From the NCBI RefSeq assembly GCF_001190785.1, contig NZ_LGSS01000007.1:1-64000 (forward strand): a stretch of DNA of 64,000 nt, given 5' to 3'. Below are positions 9,124 through 17,456 of this stretch, in pieces (position 1 is the first letter of the stretch; the number at the start of each line of letters is the position of its first letter). The stretch comes from Gottschalkia purinilytica. GTDB taxonomy: Bacteria; Bacillota; Clostridia; Tissierellales; Gottschalkiaceae. The notes beneath the pieces are model-generated. The model ran no database searches. It had not been told where the DNA came from and saw only the letters and a program-made list of their open reading frames with translations. A program made the position numbers and the translations under genes.

Positions 9124-9890
9124 AATCTTTTGTATTTATTTAAACCTATTACAGCTGCACCTATAGCACCATTAAGTTGGGATAAAGGAGATGTGTATAC
9201 TTTTTTCTTTAATTTATTGCTTATTATATTTGTAAGTTCATTACTTTGAGCGAGACCGCCAGTGAACATTATATCTTCTTCTATACCAACTTTACTTGCT
9301 AAAGTCACGATACGATTTGCAATAGAGTGTAGTATTCCACTTGCTACAGATTCTTTAGAGGAACCATTTGCCAACATACTTATTACTTCAGATTCAGCAA
9401 ATACAGTACACATACTATTTATAGATTCAGGTACAGCTCCTTTTGTTAAATTATCTATATCTTTGATATCAGAACCTAGTAGATTAATCATGACTTGAAG
9501 AAATCTGCCTGTACCTGCAGCACATTTATCATTCATTAGAAAATCTACAACGTTACCGTTATTATCTAGTTTTATAACTTTACTATCCTGACCACCTATA
9601 TCTAGTATAGTTCTGACATCATTATTTAAAAAATGAGCACCTTTAGCATGACATGTAATTTCTGTTAAAGTTTTGTCTGCAAAGTCAATAGATACTCTAC
9701 CGTATCCCGTTGCTACTATAAAAGCGTGCTCCTTTTTTATACCTGTTTTATCTAATAGAGTTAGAAGAACTTCTTCACATGCATTTTTGGGACTCCATCC
9801 TGTAGGAATAATAATATGTTCAATTATTTGTCCATCAAATACAATGCCTTTTGTTGCTACAGATCCTGAATCTATTCCTATAGAATACAA
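9108..9890 (-). CDS. ATP-dependent activator of 2-hydroxyacyl-CoA-dehydratase-type enzyme (BadF/BcrA ASKHA fold)
   Basis: This is an ASKHA-fold ATPase of the HgdC/FldI/YjiL type, which uses ATP to push a low-potential electron into a partner iron-sulfur enzyme. It has the phosphate-binding GIDSGSVATKG near its start and DIGGQDSK in the middle. The Cys residues that hold the dimer-bridging [4Fe-4S] cluster are seen in NDKCAAGTG and SMCTVFAESEV. I choose TTG 9890, seven bases after AGGAGG; the in-frame ATG at 9911 precedes that ribosome site. It lies directly downstream of a double-cubane reductase gene on the same strand and is its probable reductase partner. Confidence 0.9.
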   Translation of the reverse strand: MYSIGIDSGSVATKGIVFDGQIIEHIIIPTGWSPKNACEEVLLTLLDKTGIKKEHAFIVATGYGRVSIDFADKTLTEITCHAKGAHFLNNDVRTILDIGGQDSKVIKLDNNGNVVDFLMNDKCAAGTGRFLQVMINLLGSDIKDIDNLTKGAVPESINSMCTVFAESEVISMLANGSSKESVASGILHSIANRIVTLASKVGIEEDIMFTGGLAQSNELTNIISNKLKKKVYTSPLSQLNGAIGAAVIGLNKYKRLKSRM

Positions 9891-9910
9891 TGTGTCACCT
9901 CCTAAAGACA

Positions 9911-11062
9911 TTAAAGCATTTCTATAAATGCAGAAATACGAGTTTGTAACTGACCAATATCTGACTTAGAATAATCAGTTTCTATACTCATATAAGGAAT
10001 ATTTTTATTTTCGTTTAAGAATTTTTTAATTCTATATGTTTCAACATTATATGTGTGACATGCTTGAAGAACAATATCTACAACTCCATCTACTTTATAT
10101 TCATCTACTAATCTATCTAATAGTTCTATTCTGTTATCATTAGGAGATATACAAGAGCATGCAACGTTCAGATATTTATCAGTTAATGCATCAATAGGAT
10201 CAATGTCTTCATTAACTAGAGTGTCATTTCCTTTGACACCAGTGCAATTCTCAAAGCAGACAACTGCTCCGCCATTTTCTTCTATTATTTGAATTACTTT
10301 TTCTGTTGCTCCACCTGTAGGACAACCAGTTATAAGTATTCTAGGAGCATCTTCAGATACTTTTCTGACACCGTTATTATATTCCTCCATAACACTTTTA
10401 ATCATATTATCTATAGTTTGATTTTGTTCATTTTTATCAGTTTTAAATGTTGCACCATATAAAACTTTTAGAATTTCTAGTCCTGTGATTGGAGGAGGAC
10501 AAAGAGTTCCTAATTCATAGAATTTTTTTAACATACGTCTTTCTTCATTACGAGCTTTAATAGCTTGTTTTAGATTTTCATCTGTTATTTCAACATTGAA
10601 TTCTTTTTCTATTCTCTCTTTTAAAACTACCATTTCATTACGCCAAAGGTTATAAGAATCATCACCTATAGTAGTTTGAGGTAACTGCATTACATGGACA
10701 GGTTTTATGTCATTCATATATTCATACATTTTTTTCTTTCCATCGCAAGTAGTTTCACCAACTATTAAATCAGAGAAATAAAAATATGGACATGTATCTG
10801 TTATAGCAAATCCATAGCTAGACTTAATAAGAGGACAAAGATTTCTAGGAAGATGTTTTTCTGCTTCTGGAATTGGTTCATCACTCATAGCACATAAAGA
10901 TATAGGAATAGCATCAGCTGCTAATATAATTTCCCAAGGAGTGAAAACACAATAAGTACCTACGATATTTTTGCCTTTCTCCTTTAACTCTTTTACATCT
11001 ATGAAACCTTTTTGTCTAGCTTCATCAAACTCATTAAAAGCTTTTGGTAAACTAATAGACAT
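9911..11062 (-). CDS. Double-cubane-cluster-type anaerobic reductase, 2-hydroxyacyl-CoA dehydratase family (copy 1)
   Basis: The 383-residue protein belongs to the HgdB/YjiM family. Its conserved Cys sites (GTYCVFTPWEI, LPRNLCPLIKS, TDTCPYF, GETTCDGKKKM, LCPPPITG) fit the subgroup in which a single subunit carries an [8Fe-9S] double-cubane cluster and receives electrons from the ASKHA activator. The natural substrate of this subgroup is not established. No second dehydratase subunit or CoA-transferase is present, which argues against a classical acyl-CoA dehydratase. A close paralog lies immediately upstream and the activator immediately downstream, with overlapping ribosome site. Confidence 0.85.
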   Translation of the reverse strand: MSISLPKAFNEFDEARQKGFIDVKELKEKGKNIVGTYCVFTPWEIILAADAIPISLCAMSDEPIPEAEKHLPRNLCPLIKSSYGFAITDTCPYFYFSDLIVGETTCDGKKKMYEYMNDIKPVHVMQLPQTTIGDDSYNLWRNEMVVLKERIEKEFNVEITDENLKQAIKARNEERRMLKKFYELGTLCPPPITGLEILKVLYGATFKTDKNEQNQTIDNMIKSVMEEYNNGVRKVSEDAPRILITGCPTGGATEKVIQIIEENGGAVVCFENCTGVKGNDTLVNEDIDPIDALTDKYLNVACSCISPNDNRIELLDRLVDEYKVDGVVDIVLQACHTYNVETYRIKKFLNENKNIPYMSIETDYSKSDIGQLQTRISAFIEML

Positions 11063-11154
11063 TCAAATCATCCTAACTTTTTAAATTTTTTAAATTATGT
11101 CACAAAAACCATTTTATTGTAACAATCATATTTTAATATTGTTTAAAAAAATAC

Positions 11155-11206
11155 TCTAATAGAAAAAGCCTATACTTGATTTGATGTGTATAGACTTTTC
11201 CTATTA
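11155..11206 (-). terminator. Hairpin between the two reductase paralogs
   Basis: Arms at 11155-11175 and 11187-11206 form a long imperfect stem. On the minus strand it lies downstream of copy 2 and may terminate it, but it is also upstream of copy 1. The word CTAATAGAAAAAG in it recurs at 12547, upstream of copy 2. Confidence 0.45.
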
Positions 11207-11295
11207 GAACATTTAGTCTTATTTTAACTTTAACATATAGAAGTCAACAGGATAATGTTAAAGGTTGATAACATGAATTTAAGTTGAAAAATTTA

Positions 11296-12450
11296 TCAAA
11301 GCATTTCTATAAATGCAGAAATACGAGTTTTTAACTGACTAGCGTCAGATTGTGAATAGTCTGTTTCTATGCTCATATATGGTAAATCTTTTTTGTTATT
11401 AACAAACTTTTTCACTTTGAAAGATTCAACATTATATGTATGACAGGACTGAAGGATGACTTCAATTATGCCATCTACTTTATATTGATCTATAAGTTTG
11501 TTTAATAATTTAAACCTTTTCTCATTTGGAGATATACATGAACAAGGTATATTTAAATACTTTTGTGCTAATGCGTCTATTGGATCGATATTTTCATCTA
11601 CTAGTTCGTCATTGCTTTTTGCACCACCACAAGTTTCAAAACAAACAACTACTCCACCATTATCTTCAATAGTTTTTATTATTTTTTCAGTCGCTCCACC
11701 GACAGGACAACCAGTTATAAGTATCCTAGGAGAATCTAAAGATATTTCTCTCAAGCCATCATTGTATTCTTCAAGAATATCATCAGTAAGTTCGTTGATG
11801 ATTTCAATCTGACTTTTTTTATCAGTTTTAAATCCTGTGCCATGAAGTACCTGTAACATTTCATAGCCTGTCATAGGTGGAGGACAAAGACAGCTTAGTT
11901 CATAAAATCTTTTTAAAGCTTTTCTATATTTATTACGAAGTTTAATAACTTCTCTGAGCTTATCATCGGTTATAATAACATTAAATTTATTTTCAAGTTT
12001 TTCTTTTAGAGAAACTATCTCGTTACGCCAAAGGTTAAAAACGTTTTCCCCTTTATTAGTTTGAGGTAATTGCATAACATGAACAGGCTTTAGCTCATTC
12101 AAAAGTTCATACATTTTCTTTTTACCATCGCAAGTAGTTTCACCAACTATTAAATCAGAAAAATAAAAATATGGACACGAATCTGTAACAGCAAATCCAT
12201 AACTGGATTTAATAAGAGGACAAAGGTTTCTAGGTAAATACTTTTCCGCTTCTGGTATAGATTCTTCACTAGTACCACATAAACTAACTGATATGGCACC
12301 AGCTGCATCCATAATTTCAACAGGAGTGAATGCACAGAAAACTCCTACAATGTTTTTCCCTTGCTCTTTCAATTGCTTTATTGCTATAAAGCCTTGTTGT
12401 CGAGCGTCAGTGAAATCATTGAATTTTTTAGGTAAACTAATCGTATTCAA
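11296..12450 (-). CDS. Double-cubane-cluster-type anaerobic reductase (copy 2)
   Basis: This is a close paralog of the gene at 9911-11062, aligning along its whole length and ending with the same sequence (RISAFIEML). It has the same Cys pattern, including GVFCAFTPVEI, LPRNLCPL, GETTCDGKKKM and a CLCPPPMTG variant with an extra Cys. I choose TTG 12450, eight bases after AAGGAG, because it yields MNTISLPKKF, which aligns with the copy-1 start; the in-frame ATG 12456 and GTG 12459 sit too close to the ribosome site. The tandem duplication suggests either heteromeric complexes or two substrates served by one activator. Confidence 0.85.
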   Translation of the reverse strand: MNTISLPKKFNDFTDARQQGFIAIKQLKEQGKNIVGVFCAFTPVEIMDAAGAISVSLCGTSEESIPEAEKYLPRNLCPLIKSSYGFAVTDSCPYFYFSDLIVGETTCDGKKKMYELLNELKPVHVMQLPQTNKGENVFNLWRNEIVSLKEKLENKFNVIITDDKLREVIKLRNKYRKALKRFYELSCLCPPPMTGYEMLQVLHGTGFKTDKKSQIEIINELTDDILEEYNDGLREISLDSPRILITGCPVGGATEKIIKTIEDNGGVVVCFETCGGAKSNDELVDENIDPIDALAQKYLNIPCSCISPNEKRFKLLNKLIDQYKVDGIIEVILQSCHTYNVESFKVKKFVNNKKDLPYMSIETDYSQSDASQLKTRISAFIEML

Positions 12451-12605
12451 TTGCATCACTCCTTGAAAAATATAGAAAAATAAATATAAATTATAGAGTA
12501 TGGAGGTAATACTATAATCAAATTCTAGTTCATTATAGTCAATATGTCTAATAGAAAAAGTGTATATTTATATTAAACTGTATTGATAGAAGTTATTAAT
12601 ATAAA

Positions 12606-12637
12606 AAAGAAGCAGTAAATTTCTTTACTGCTTCTTG
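12606..12637 (-). terminator. Terminator after rubrerythrin-like gene
   Basis: A 12-bp stem AGAAGCAGTAAA / TTTACTGCTTCT with a short loop is followed on the minus strand by TTTTTTAT. Confidence 0.85.
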
Positions 12638-12645
12638 AATAATGC

Positions 12646-13074
12646 CTATTTTCCGTAACGATTCAAAATACCTTCTAGCATTCGTGCATGACGTCCTTCA
12701 TCTTTTGCAGATTCATAGAAATAGTCTCTTGCTGATAGTAGTCCTAGTTCTTCTGCTTTTTCTGCGGCTTCTTTTTTACCTTGATTTGCAAAAATTTCTC
12801 CTTCTAACATTTGTTTAATGTTATCAAATATATTATCTTGAATCATACCATTTAATTCTGCAAAATGAGCAGCATGTTCAGCTTCTTCCCATGCCATAGT
12901 TTTTAATACTTCGGCAATTTCAGGATATCCTTGTCGTTGAGCTTGGCGTGCCATAGCAAGGTAAATTCCTGCTTCACTGGTTTCACCATTAAAATTTTGT
13001 TTTACGATTCTTTCTAAGGCTGTTCCCTTAGTTTCACCAATTTTATTTTCAATTGTTAAATTTCTTTTCTCCAT
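12646..13074 (-). CDS. Rubrerythrin-like ferritin-fold diiron protein without rubredoxin domain
   Basis: The 142-residue protein has a four-helix ferritin-like core with diiron ligand motifs: Glu in [18 protein letters not shown] in helix two, Glu in EGEIF and KDEGRHARM in helix four. The rubredoxin-type CxxC pairs of full rubrerythrin are absent. Such proteins reduce peroxide or handle iron in anaerobes. It is preceded at 17 bases by a Cys-rich gene on the same strand, so the two form an operon that probably acts in oxidative-stress defence. Confidence 0.88.
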   Translation of the reverse strand: MEKRNLTIENKIGETKGTALERIVKQNFNGETSEAGIYLAMARQAQRQGYPEIAEVLKTMAWEEAEHAAHFAELNGMIQDNIFDNIKQMLEGEIFANQGKKEAAEKAEELGLLSARDYFYESAKDEGRHARMLEGILNRYGK

Positions 13075-13091
13075 TTTAATTCCCCCTATAA

Positions 13092-13523
13092 CTATATTGG
13101 TTTGAAGACACTCAATATTTTTTTTGATATTTCTTTATTTGTACGTTCCAAGTCGGCAAAATACATAAAATTACTTCCTTTATAATCTAAAGCATCTCCA
13201 AATAGAGCCACTTCCATGGCACTACGGATGATGTTAATAATACAGTCTTCATCATGATAAAGTTGACAATTTTTACATTGATTCAAAATAAAAATAATTG
13301 AATTGATAAGTGCTTCTTCATCATAAATTTTCGTATCGTTATATGGAATTCTATCCATTCCTCCATCAATAAATTCATCTTGTTGTTTAAAACAAGTAAG
13401 TAATGATTGTTCACAATAACCTATTAGACAGTCATCTTTTTGACAAGAATTACAATGGTCTTCTGATAGACAACATTTGCCTATCTCTTGAATCAATGCA
13501 TTAAAGTCAATATGTCTGTTCAA
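13092..13523 (-). CDS. Cys-rich protein of unknown function paired with rubrerythrin-like gene
   Basis: I do not recognise the family. The 143-residue soluble protein has about ten Cys, many paired: [18 protein letters not shown] near the start and [14 protein letters not shown] in the middle. This suggests metal or iron-sulfur binding. There is no signal peptide or membrane segment. It is the first gene of a two-gene operon with the rubrerythrin-like protein, so a redox or metal role is likely by context only. Confidence 0.7.
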   Translation of the reverse strand: MNRHIDFNALIQEIGKCCLSEDHCNSCQKDDCLIGYCEQSLLTCFKQQDEFIDGGMDRIPYNDTKIYDEEALINSIIFILNQCKNCQLYHDEDCIINIIRSAMEVALFGDALDYKGSNFMYFADLERTNKEISKKILSVFKPI

Positions 13524-13818
13524 TCTAATTCTCCTTTCCCCTAAAAATACTACAATGTAGTAACTACCCTAATACAAAGTGAATAAACAAATTTTAACAT
13601 TTTTACCATAGCTACTATAAAATTGAGTATAAGGAGAGATAGGATAAAAATCAATACTAATATTTATTAATAAAGTTTAGTAAATGCTTATAAGGTAGAA
13701 TTGAAGATTAAAAGATTCGAATCTTGCTTTTTATTTTGAAGATAACAATGGTATGTTTAATAAATATATAGAATAGAAAATAACAATATTGCAATTCAGA
13801 TCCATTATCTTTTTCTAT
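13524..13818. other. Intergenic region between divergent operons
   Basis: AT-rich sequence holds the promoter of the minus-strand rubrerythrin operon. I see no open frame or clear repeat. Confidence 0.35.
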
Positions 13819-13847
13819 TTGACATAATTGGTAGTATTATGTAGAAT
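13819..13847 (+). promoter_or_regulatory. Sigma-A-type promoter of the sao-like operon
   Basis: TTGACA (13819-13824) and TAGAAT (13842-13847) are separated by 17 bases. The transcript would have a leader of about 120 bases before the first large gene at 13976. Confidence 0.65.
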
Positions 13848-13922
13848 TGTTTTGGATATCGATATAATTTTAACAATGAAGTCGAATGTATTTAATATCC
13901 AAATAACAAAAAAAGGGGGAAA

Positions 13923-13961
13923 ATGTTGACTTCTGAAATAAGAAAGCTATATGACGGATAA
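13923..13961 (+). CDS. Possible 12-codon leader peptide with start codon inside a hairpin stem
   Basis: An ATG at 13923 follows a strong AGGGGGA site and opens a 12-codon frame ending at TAA 13961, 14 bases before the ATG of the permease gene, which itself has only a weak ribosome site. The first eight bases (ATGTTGAC, 13923-13930) are the perfect complement of GTCAACAT at 13963-13970, so start codon and leader end can pair. This suggests translational control of the operon. It is short enough to be chance. Confidence 0.35.
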   Translation: MLTSEIRKLYDG

Positions 13962-13975
13962 GGTCAACATAAAGT

Positions 13976-15076
13976 ATGAGTATTATATCTACTTTAGAGA
14001 ATATTATAAGGTCATCTATTAGTGCATTAAATGGATCTTCATTTTGGATAGTTATAAGCTATGCATTAGCTGGAATTCTACATAATGTATTAAATCCGGA
14101 AAAATTTCAAAAGATGCTAGGGAATAAAAAGTTCTCCTCAATATTAAAAAGTACTATATCTGGAATGTTACTACCAATATGTAGCTGTGGAGTATTTCCT
14201 TTAGGTGTTAGTATGTATTATTCAGGAGCATATTTAGGTCCAACACTATCATTTATGACAGCAACTCCTATTATAAATCCAGCTGCAATAATATTATCTC
14301 TTGGACTTTTAGGTAAAGAAATTACAATTATATATCTTATTGCTGGCTTCACAGTACCAATAATAACAGGATTGTTGGCTAATAAATTTGCAGGAGATGA
14401 GATTTGCTACATAGATGGTGCAGATGAATTTGACGATGATTTTGACATATTAGATGATGAAGAAAAAGACAGTAGAAGTTTAAGAGAAAAGCTCGTTGAA
14501 GGGCTAAAATGGGGATTTTTAGATTTAGGAAAATCTATAAGTAAATATATAATACCTGGAATGTTACTTGCTGGATTTATTCTTACAATAGTTCCACAAC
14601 ACTTTATACAAGAATATCTAGGTAATCCAAGCTTGATATCATTAGGTGGTATAGCAATAATAGCAGCATTAATGTATGTTTGTGCAGTAGGTCACATTCC
14701 ATTCATAGCAGCTATAGTTGCAAGTGGAGCATCACCAGGTGTTGCTATAACTTTTTTAATGGCAGGGGCTGCTACAAATCTTCCAGAGTTGATAAGTATG
14801 TATAAGATGATTGGAAAACGTACTACTACAATTTATCTATCTACTACGCTTATATTTTCTTTTATGTTTGGATATTTAGCGAATAGAACTTTATTAGAAA
14901 ACTTCATTCCAGTAGTTAATTTTGATAGTTCCAAAAAGACTATAAAAATAGCTAAATCGCTGATTATAAATGCACCTGATTCTGTAAGATATTTATGTTC
15001 TTTAATTGTATTTTTTCTATTTGTATATGCTATTTGGCCAAAACTAAAAAAACTTGTAATTAGTGAGAGTGTATAA
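13976..15076 (+). CDS. saoE: UPF0718/DUF318-type efflux permease, first gene of selenoprotein operon (SaoE-like)
   Basis: The 366-residue membrane protein belongs to the DUF318 permease family, whose members are linked with metal and arsenic export. It shows the typical Cys motif PICSCGVFPLG (Cys69, Cys71) in an early membrane segment, a soluble acidic loop (residues about 145-170) and a second bundle containing a repeat-like GHIPFIAAIVASGASPG. About eight to ten membrane segments are seen. It heads an eight-gene co-directional operon. The symbol follows my memory of the NCBI name 'efflux transporter SaoE' and needs checking; the exported compound is unknown. Confidence 0.75.
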   Translation: MSIISTLENIIRSSISALNGSSFWIVISYALAGILHNVLNPEKFQKMLGNKKFSSILKSTISGMLLPICSCGVFPLGVSMYYSGAYLGPTLSFMTATPIINPAAIILSLGLLGKEITIIYLIAGFTVPIITGLLANKFAGDEICYIDGADEFDDDFDILDDEEKDSRSLREKLVEGLKWGFLDLGKSISKYIIPGMLLAGFILTIVPQHFIQEYLGNPSLISLGGIAIIAALMYVCAVGHIPFIAAIVASGASPGVAITFLMAGAATNLPELISMYKMIGKRTTTIYLSTTLIFSFMFGYLANRTLLENFIPVVNFDSSKKTIKIAKSLIINAPDSVRYLCSLIVFFLFVYAIWPKLKKLVISESV

Positions 15077-15078
15077 GT

Positions 15079-15537
15079 GTGAAAATAAAAAAAATTTTTA
15101 TTTTGATAATTTCTTTATTTCTTATAGGATGTAGCAATATATCAGCTAATGAAAAGAAAAAAGATGTTGGTGTAAAAGAAAACAATAAAGCTTTAAATTA
15201 TTTTAGAAAACATTTTCCAGAAAAAGAGATTATTAAATGTTCAGAAAAAGATATAAATGGAGATAAAATTAATGATTTAGTAGTAATTTTTAAAGATGGG
15301 AAAAAAGAAAATTCAATGGTTGTAGTATTTAGTGAAAATAAGAGTTATGAGGTTACAAATAAAGTTCATGCTCCAATCTCTAATCAAAATATACAGTTTA
15401 AAGATATAGATAATAAGATACCCATAGAGATAATAGTGTCAGGTTCTAAGAATAACAAAATAGGATATGCTGTTTTTAGGTTAGAAGATGGAAAGATAAT
15501 AGATATATTTGGAGATGGAATGGATGATTGTTGTTAA
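15079..15537 (+). CDS. saoC: Lipoprotein ending in Cys-Cys-COOH (SaoC-like)
   Basis: The 152-residue protein starts with GTG two bases after the preceding stop. It has a lipoprotein signal (LFLIGC, lipid-anchored Cys18) and ends with GDGMDDCC, the last two residues being Cys followed by TAA. A C-terminal vicinal thiol or thiol-selenol pair is a good ligand for soft metals. The rest looks like a small beta-rich secreted domain with an EF-like DINGDKIND segment near residue 60. I recall an NCBI family named 'Cys-Cys-COOH (seleno)protein SaoC' from the same operon type; here both codons are TGT, so no selenocysteine. Confidence 0.75.
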   Translation: MKIKKIFILIISLFLIGCSNISANEKKKDVGVKENNKALNYFRKHFPEKEIIKCSEKDINGDKINDLVVIFKDGKKENSMVVVFSENKSYEVTNKVHAPISNQNIQFKDIDNKIPIEIIVSGSKNNKIGYAVFRLEDGKIIDIFGDGMDDCC

Positions 15538-15557
15538 AAATAAGGAGGTAATGAACT

Positions 15558-16664
15558 ATGATTAAAAAAATTAAAAATATATCATTATTTTCAATAATGA
15601 TATTATTGGTAGCAACTTTTATATCTGGATGTTCAAATAAAGATAGCAAAGAAAAAAATATAACTATATCTAAAACAGATAACTACAAGATAAAAGTCGG
15701 ATACTACAATTGTGACCATATGGTATCAGCACCTATAGCAGATGCAGCAGGTATATATAAAGAACTAGGAATTGATGCAGAAGTTATAGGAAATGCAAAG
15801 GTTCCTCAAGCTATGTTAGCAGGTCAAATGGATGTAGGATACATAGGAATAGATAATGTAATTAAATCTGTAGATAATAAAGTTCCTATGATAATAGGAG
15901 CAGATAATCATATAGGTGGTTCATATTATCTTGTGGTATCAAATGACATAAAAGATCCAAAAGATTTAATAGGACAACCATTAGGAATAGGTTCAAATCC
16001 TGAGAAAAGTTCAGGTTGGGTTGAATTTGCAAGAGAACTTGGTATACCAGTAGAAGGTAAAAACTATGAGGCAATTGATTTTGCTTCAGATAAAGATGCT
16101 TATTTAGCATTCAAAACTGGAAAAATAAAAGGATTTATTGCTTGTGATCCATGGGGATCAATGGCGGAATATGAAAAGACAGGGAAAATATTAATAACTT
16201 CTTCAAAATTAGAAGGACAATGGGGAGATTGTTGTGTTCTTTCCATAAATAAGGATTTTGCAGAAAAACATCCAGAACTAGCTAAGAAGGTAGCTCTTGC
16301 TCATACTAAAGCTATGGAATTTGTATATCTAAATCCATTAAAAACAGCTAAAATATTTGCTAAAACTTATATGGTGCCTGAAGAGGTTGGACTATTAACT
16401 GTTTATAAGAAAACAGTTAAAGAAGGTAGAACACTGTCATGGAAGATAGTACCTGAGCAAATAAAGCATGAATTAAGTTGGAAGCAAGAAAATGGATACG
16501 TTCCAAATACAGTAACATACGAAGAACTAGTAGATAGTAAGTTTATAGATGAATCTGGAGCAGATGATTTTGATAAATTCATAAAAGAAAAAGTAGATCC
16601 TGTATTTCCAGTAGGAATGTCTTATGATGAATGGAAAACAAAGGCAAAGAAATTAGGAAAATAA
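15558..16664 (+). CDS. NitT/TauT-type substrate-binding lipoprotein of the selenoprotein operon
   Basis: The 368-residue protein has a lipobox (ISGC, Cys25) and the two-lobed periplasmic-binding fold of SsuA/TauA relatives, with features such as AGQMDVGYIG and LGIGSNPEKS. Unlike ordinary members it has Cys in places that suit soft-metal or selenol binding: NCDHM near residue 52 and WGDCCVL near residue 220. The start ATG follows AAGGAGG. It would deliver a ligand at the membrane to the ABC permease encoded downstream. It is one of two binding proteins in the operon; the ligand is unknown. Confidence 0.8.
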   Translation: MIKKIKNISLFSIMILLVATFISGCSNKDSKEKNITISKTDNYKIKVGYYNCDHMVSAPIADAAGIYKELGIDAEVIGNAKVPQAMLAGQMDVGYIGIDNVIKSVDNKVPMIIGADNHIGGSYYLVVSNDIKDPKDLIGQPLGIGSNPEKSSGWVEFARELGIPVEGKNYEAIDFASDKDAYLAFKTGKIKGFIACDPWGSMAEYEKTGKILITSSKLEGQWGDCCVLSINKDFAEKHPELAKKVALAHTKAMEFVYLNPLKTAKIFAKTYMVPEEVGLLTVYKKTVKEGRTLSWKIVPEQIKHELSWKQENGYVPNTVTYEELVDSKFIDESGADDFDKFIKEKVDPVFPVGMSYDEWKTKAKKLGK

Positions 16665-16700
16665 AGATATAAGCACATTAAATATAGCAAGGGGTATCAT

Positions 16701-17432
16701 ATGAATAGCTTAACTATAGACAAACTATTTGCTGAAAAGAAAAAGTATGAAGATTTAAGAAAATGTATAGATAAAGGAATGTTTAAAGAATATTCATTAG
16801 ATGAACTACTTATTGATAATAAATATTTGGATCTAACAGAAATTGAAAAGAAATTGAGAAGAAGCTTAATGAATTATACTTTACAATATAAAAAACCATT
16901 TAATATAAAAGCTCCATCAATAGAAGTTATAAAAGATATAGGTTTAAACATTGAAAAGCTTAATGAAATCATAAATCGTTTTGTAGAAAAGAATATAGTA
17001 GTCGTGAATGATAAGGGAGATATTAATTTTATATATCCAGTTTCAGCACTTCCTACTCATCATTTGGTTACATTAAGTGACAAGAGAAAATTCAATGCTA
17101 TGTGTGCAATAGATTCACTAGGCTCAACCTTTACATTTGGACAAGATATAGAAATACTTTCTGAATGTAGTGAGTGCGGGGAAAAAATAAAGATAGAAAT
17201 TAAAAATGGAAAAATTAAAAGAGTATCTTCTAAGAATATAAGAGTATTACATGTAGACTTAAATAAGCATAAAAACTGGAGTGGAAGCTGCTGAAACATA
17301 ATGAATTTCTTCTGTAAGAAGGAACATTATGATACTTGGGTTAAGAATATGAATTTAAGAGAATATAAAATATTTTGCTTAGATATAAGGGAAGCATTTC
17401 ATATAGGTAAGATAATTTTTGATGTAGAGTAA
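16701..17432 (+). CDS. saoL: Organomercurial-lyase-like selenoprotein with in-frame UGA (SaoL-like)
   Basis: The frame from ATG 16701 meets UGA at 17292-17294 and, in the same frame, goes on for 45 codons to TAA 17430-17432. Both parts match MerB. Before the UGA, PVSALPTHH and MCAIDSLG carry the equivalents of catalytic Cys96 and Asp99 (Cys135, Asp138). Across it, SGSC-UGA-NIMNFF aligns with the MerB segment holding Cys159-Cys160 and HVHFF, and DIREAFHIG matches the last MerB helix. I therefore read UGA as selenocysteine 198 next to Cys197, giving a 243-residue protein. MerB cleaves carbon-mercury bonds; whether this protein does is unknown. A stem-loop follows the UGA. Confidence 0.85.
17295..17331 (+). 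promoter_or_regulatory. Candidate bacterial SECIS hairpin in saoL-like gene
   Basis: Directly after the UGA, CATAATG (17297-17303) pairs perfectly with CATTATG (17325-17331), and an inner stem TTCTT/AAGAA (17307-17311, 17316-17320) closes a CTGT loop. This is the place where a bacterial selenocysteine insertion element must lie. The loop lacks the GGU of the E. coli element; Gram-positive elements vary. Confidence 0.6.
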
Positions 17433-17456
17433 TTGAAAAGATAAGGATTATAAGAT

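Noticed and set aside
13923-13970. Riboswitch before the first sao-like gene
   Set aside because: The stem and internal parts match none of the riboswitch consensus cores that I can recall; I keep only a leader/hairpin proposal.
17292-17294. UGA in the MerB-like gene as a simple stop
   Set aside because: The downstream codons match the MerB C-terminus in the same frame, and a second gene in the same operon shows the same pattern, so selenocysteine explains it better.
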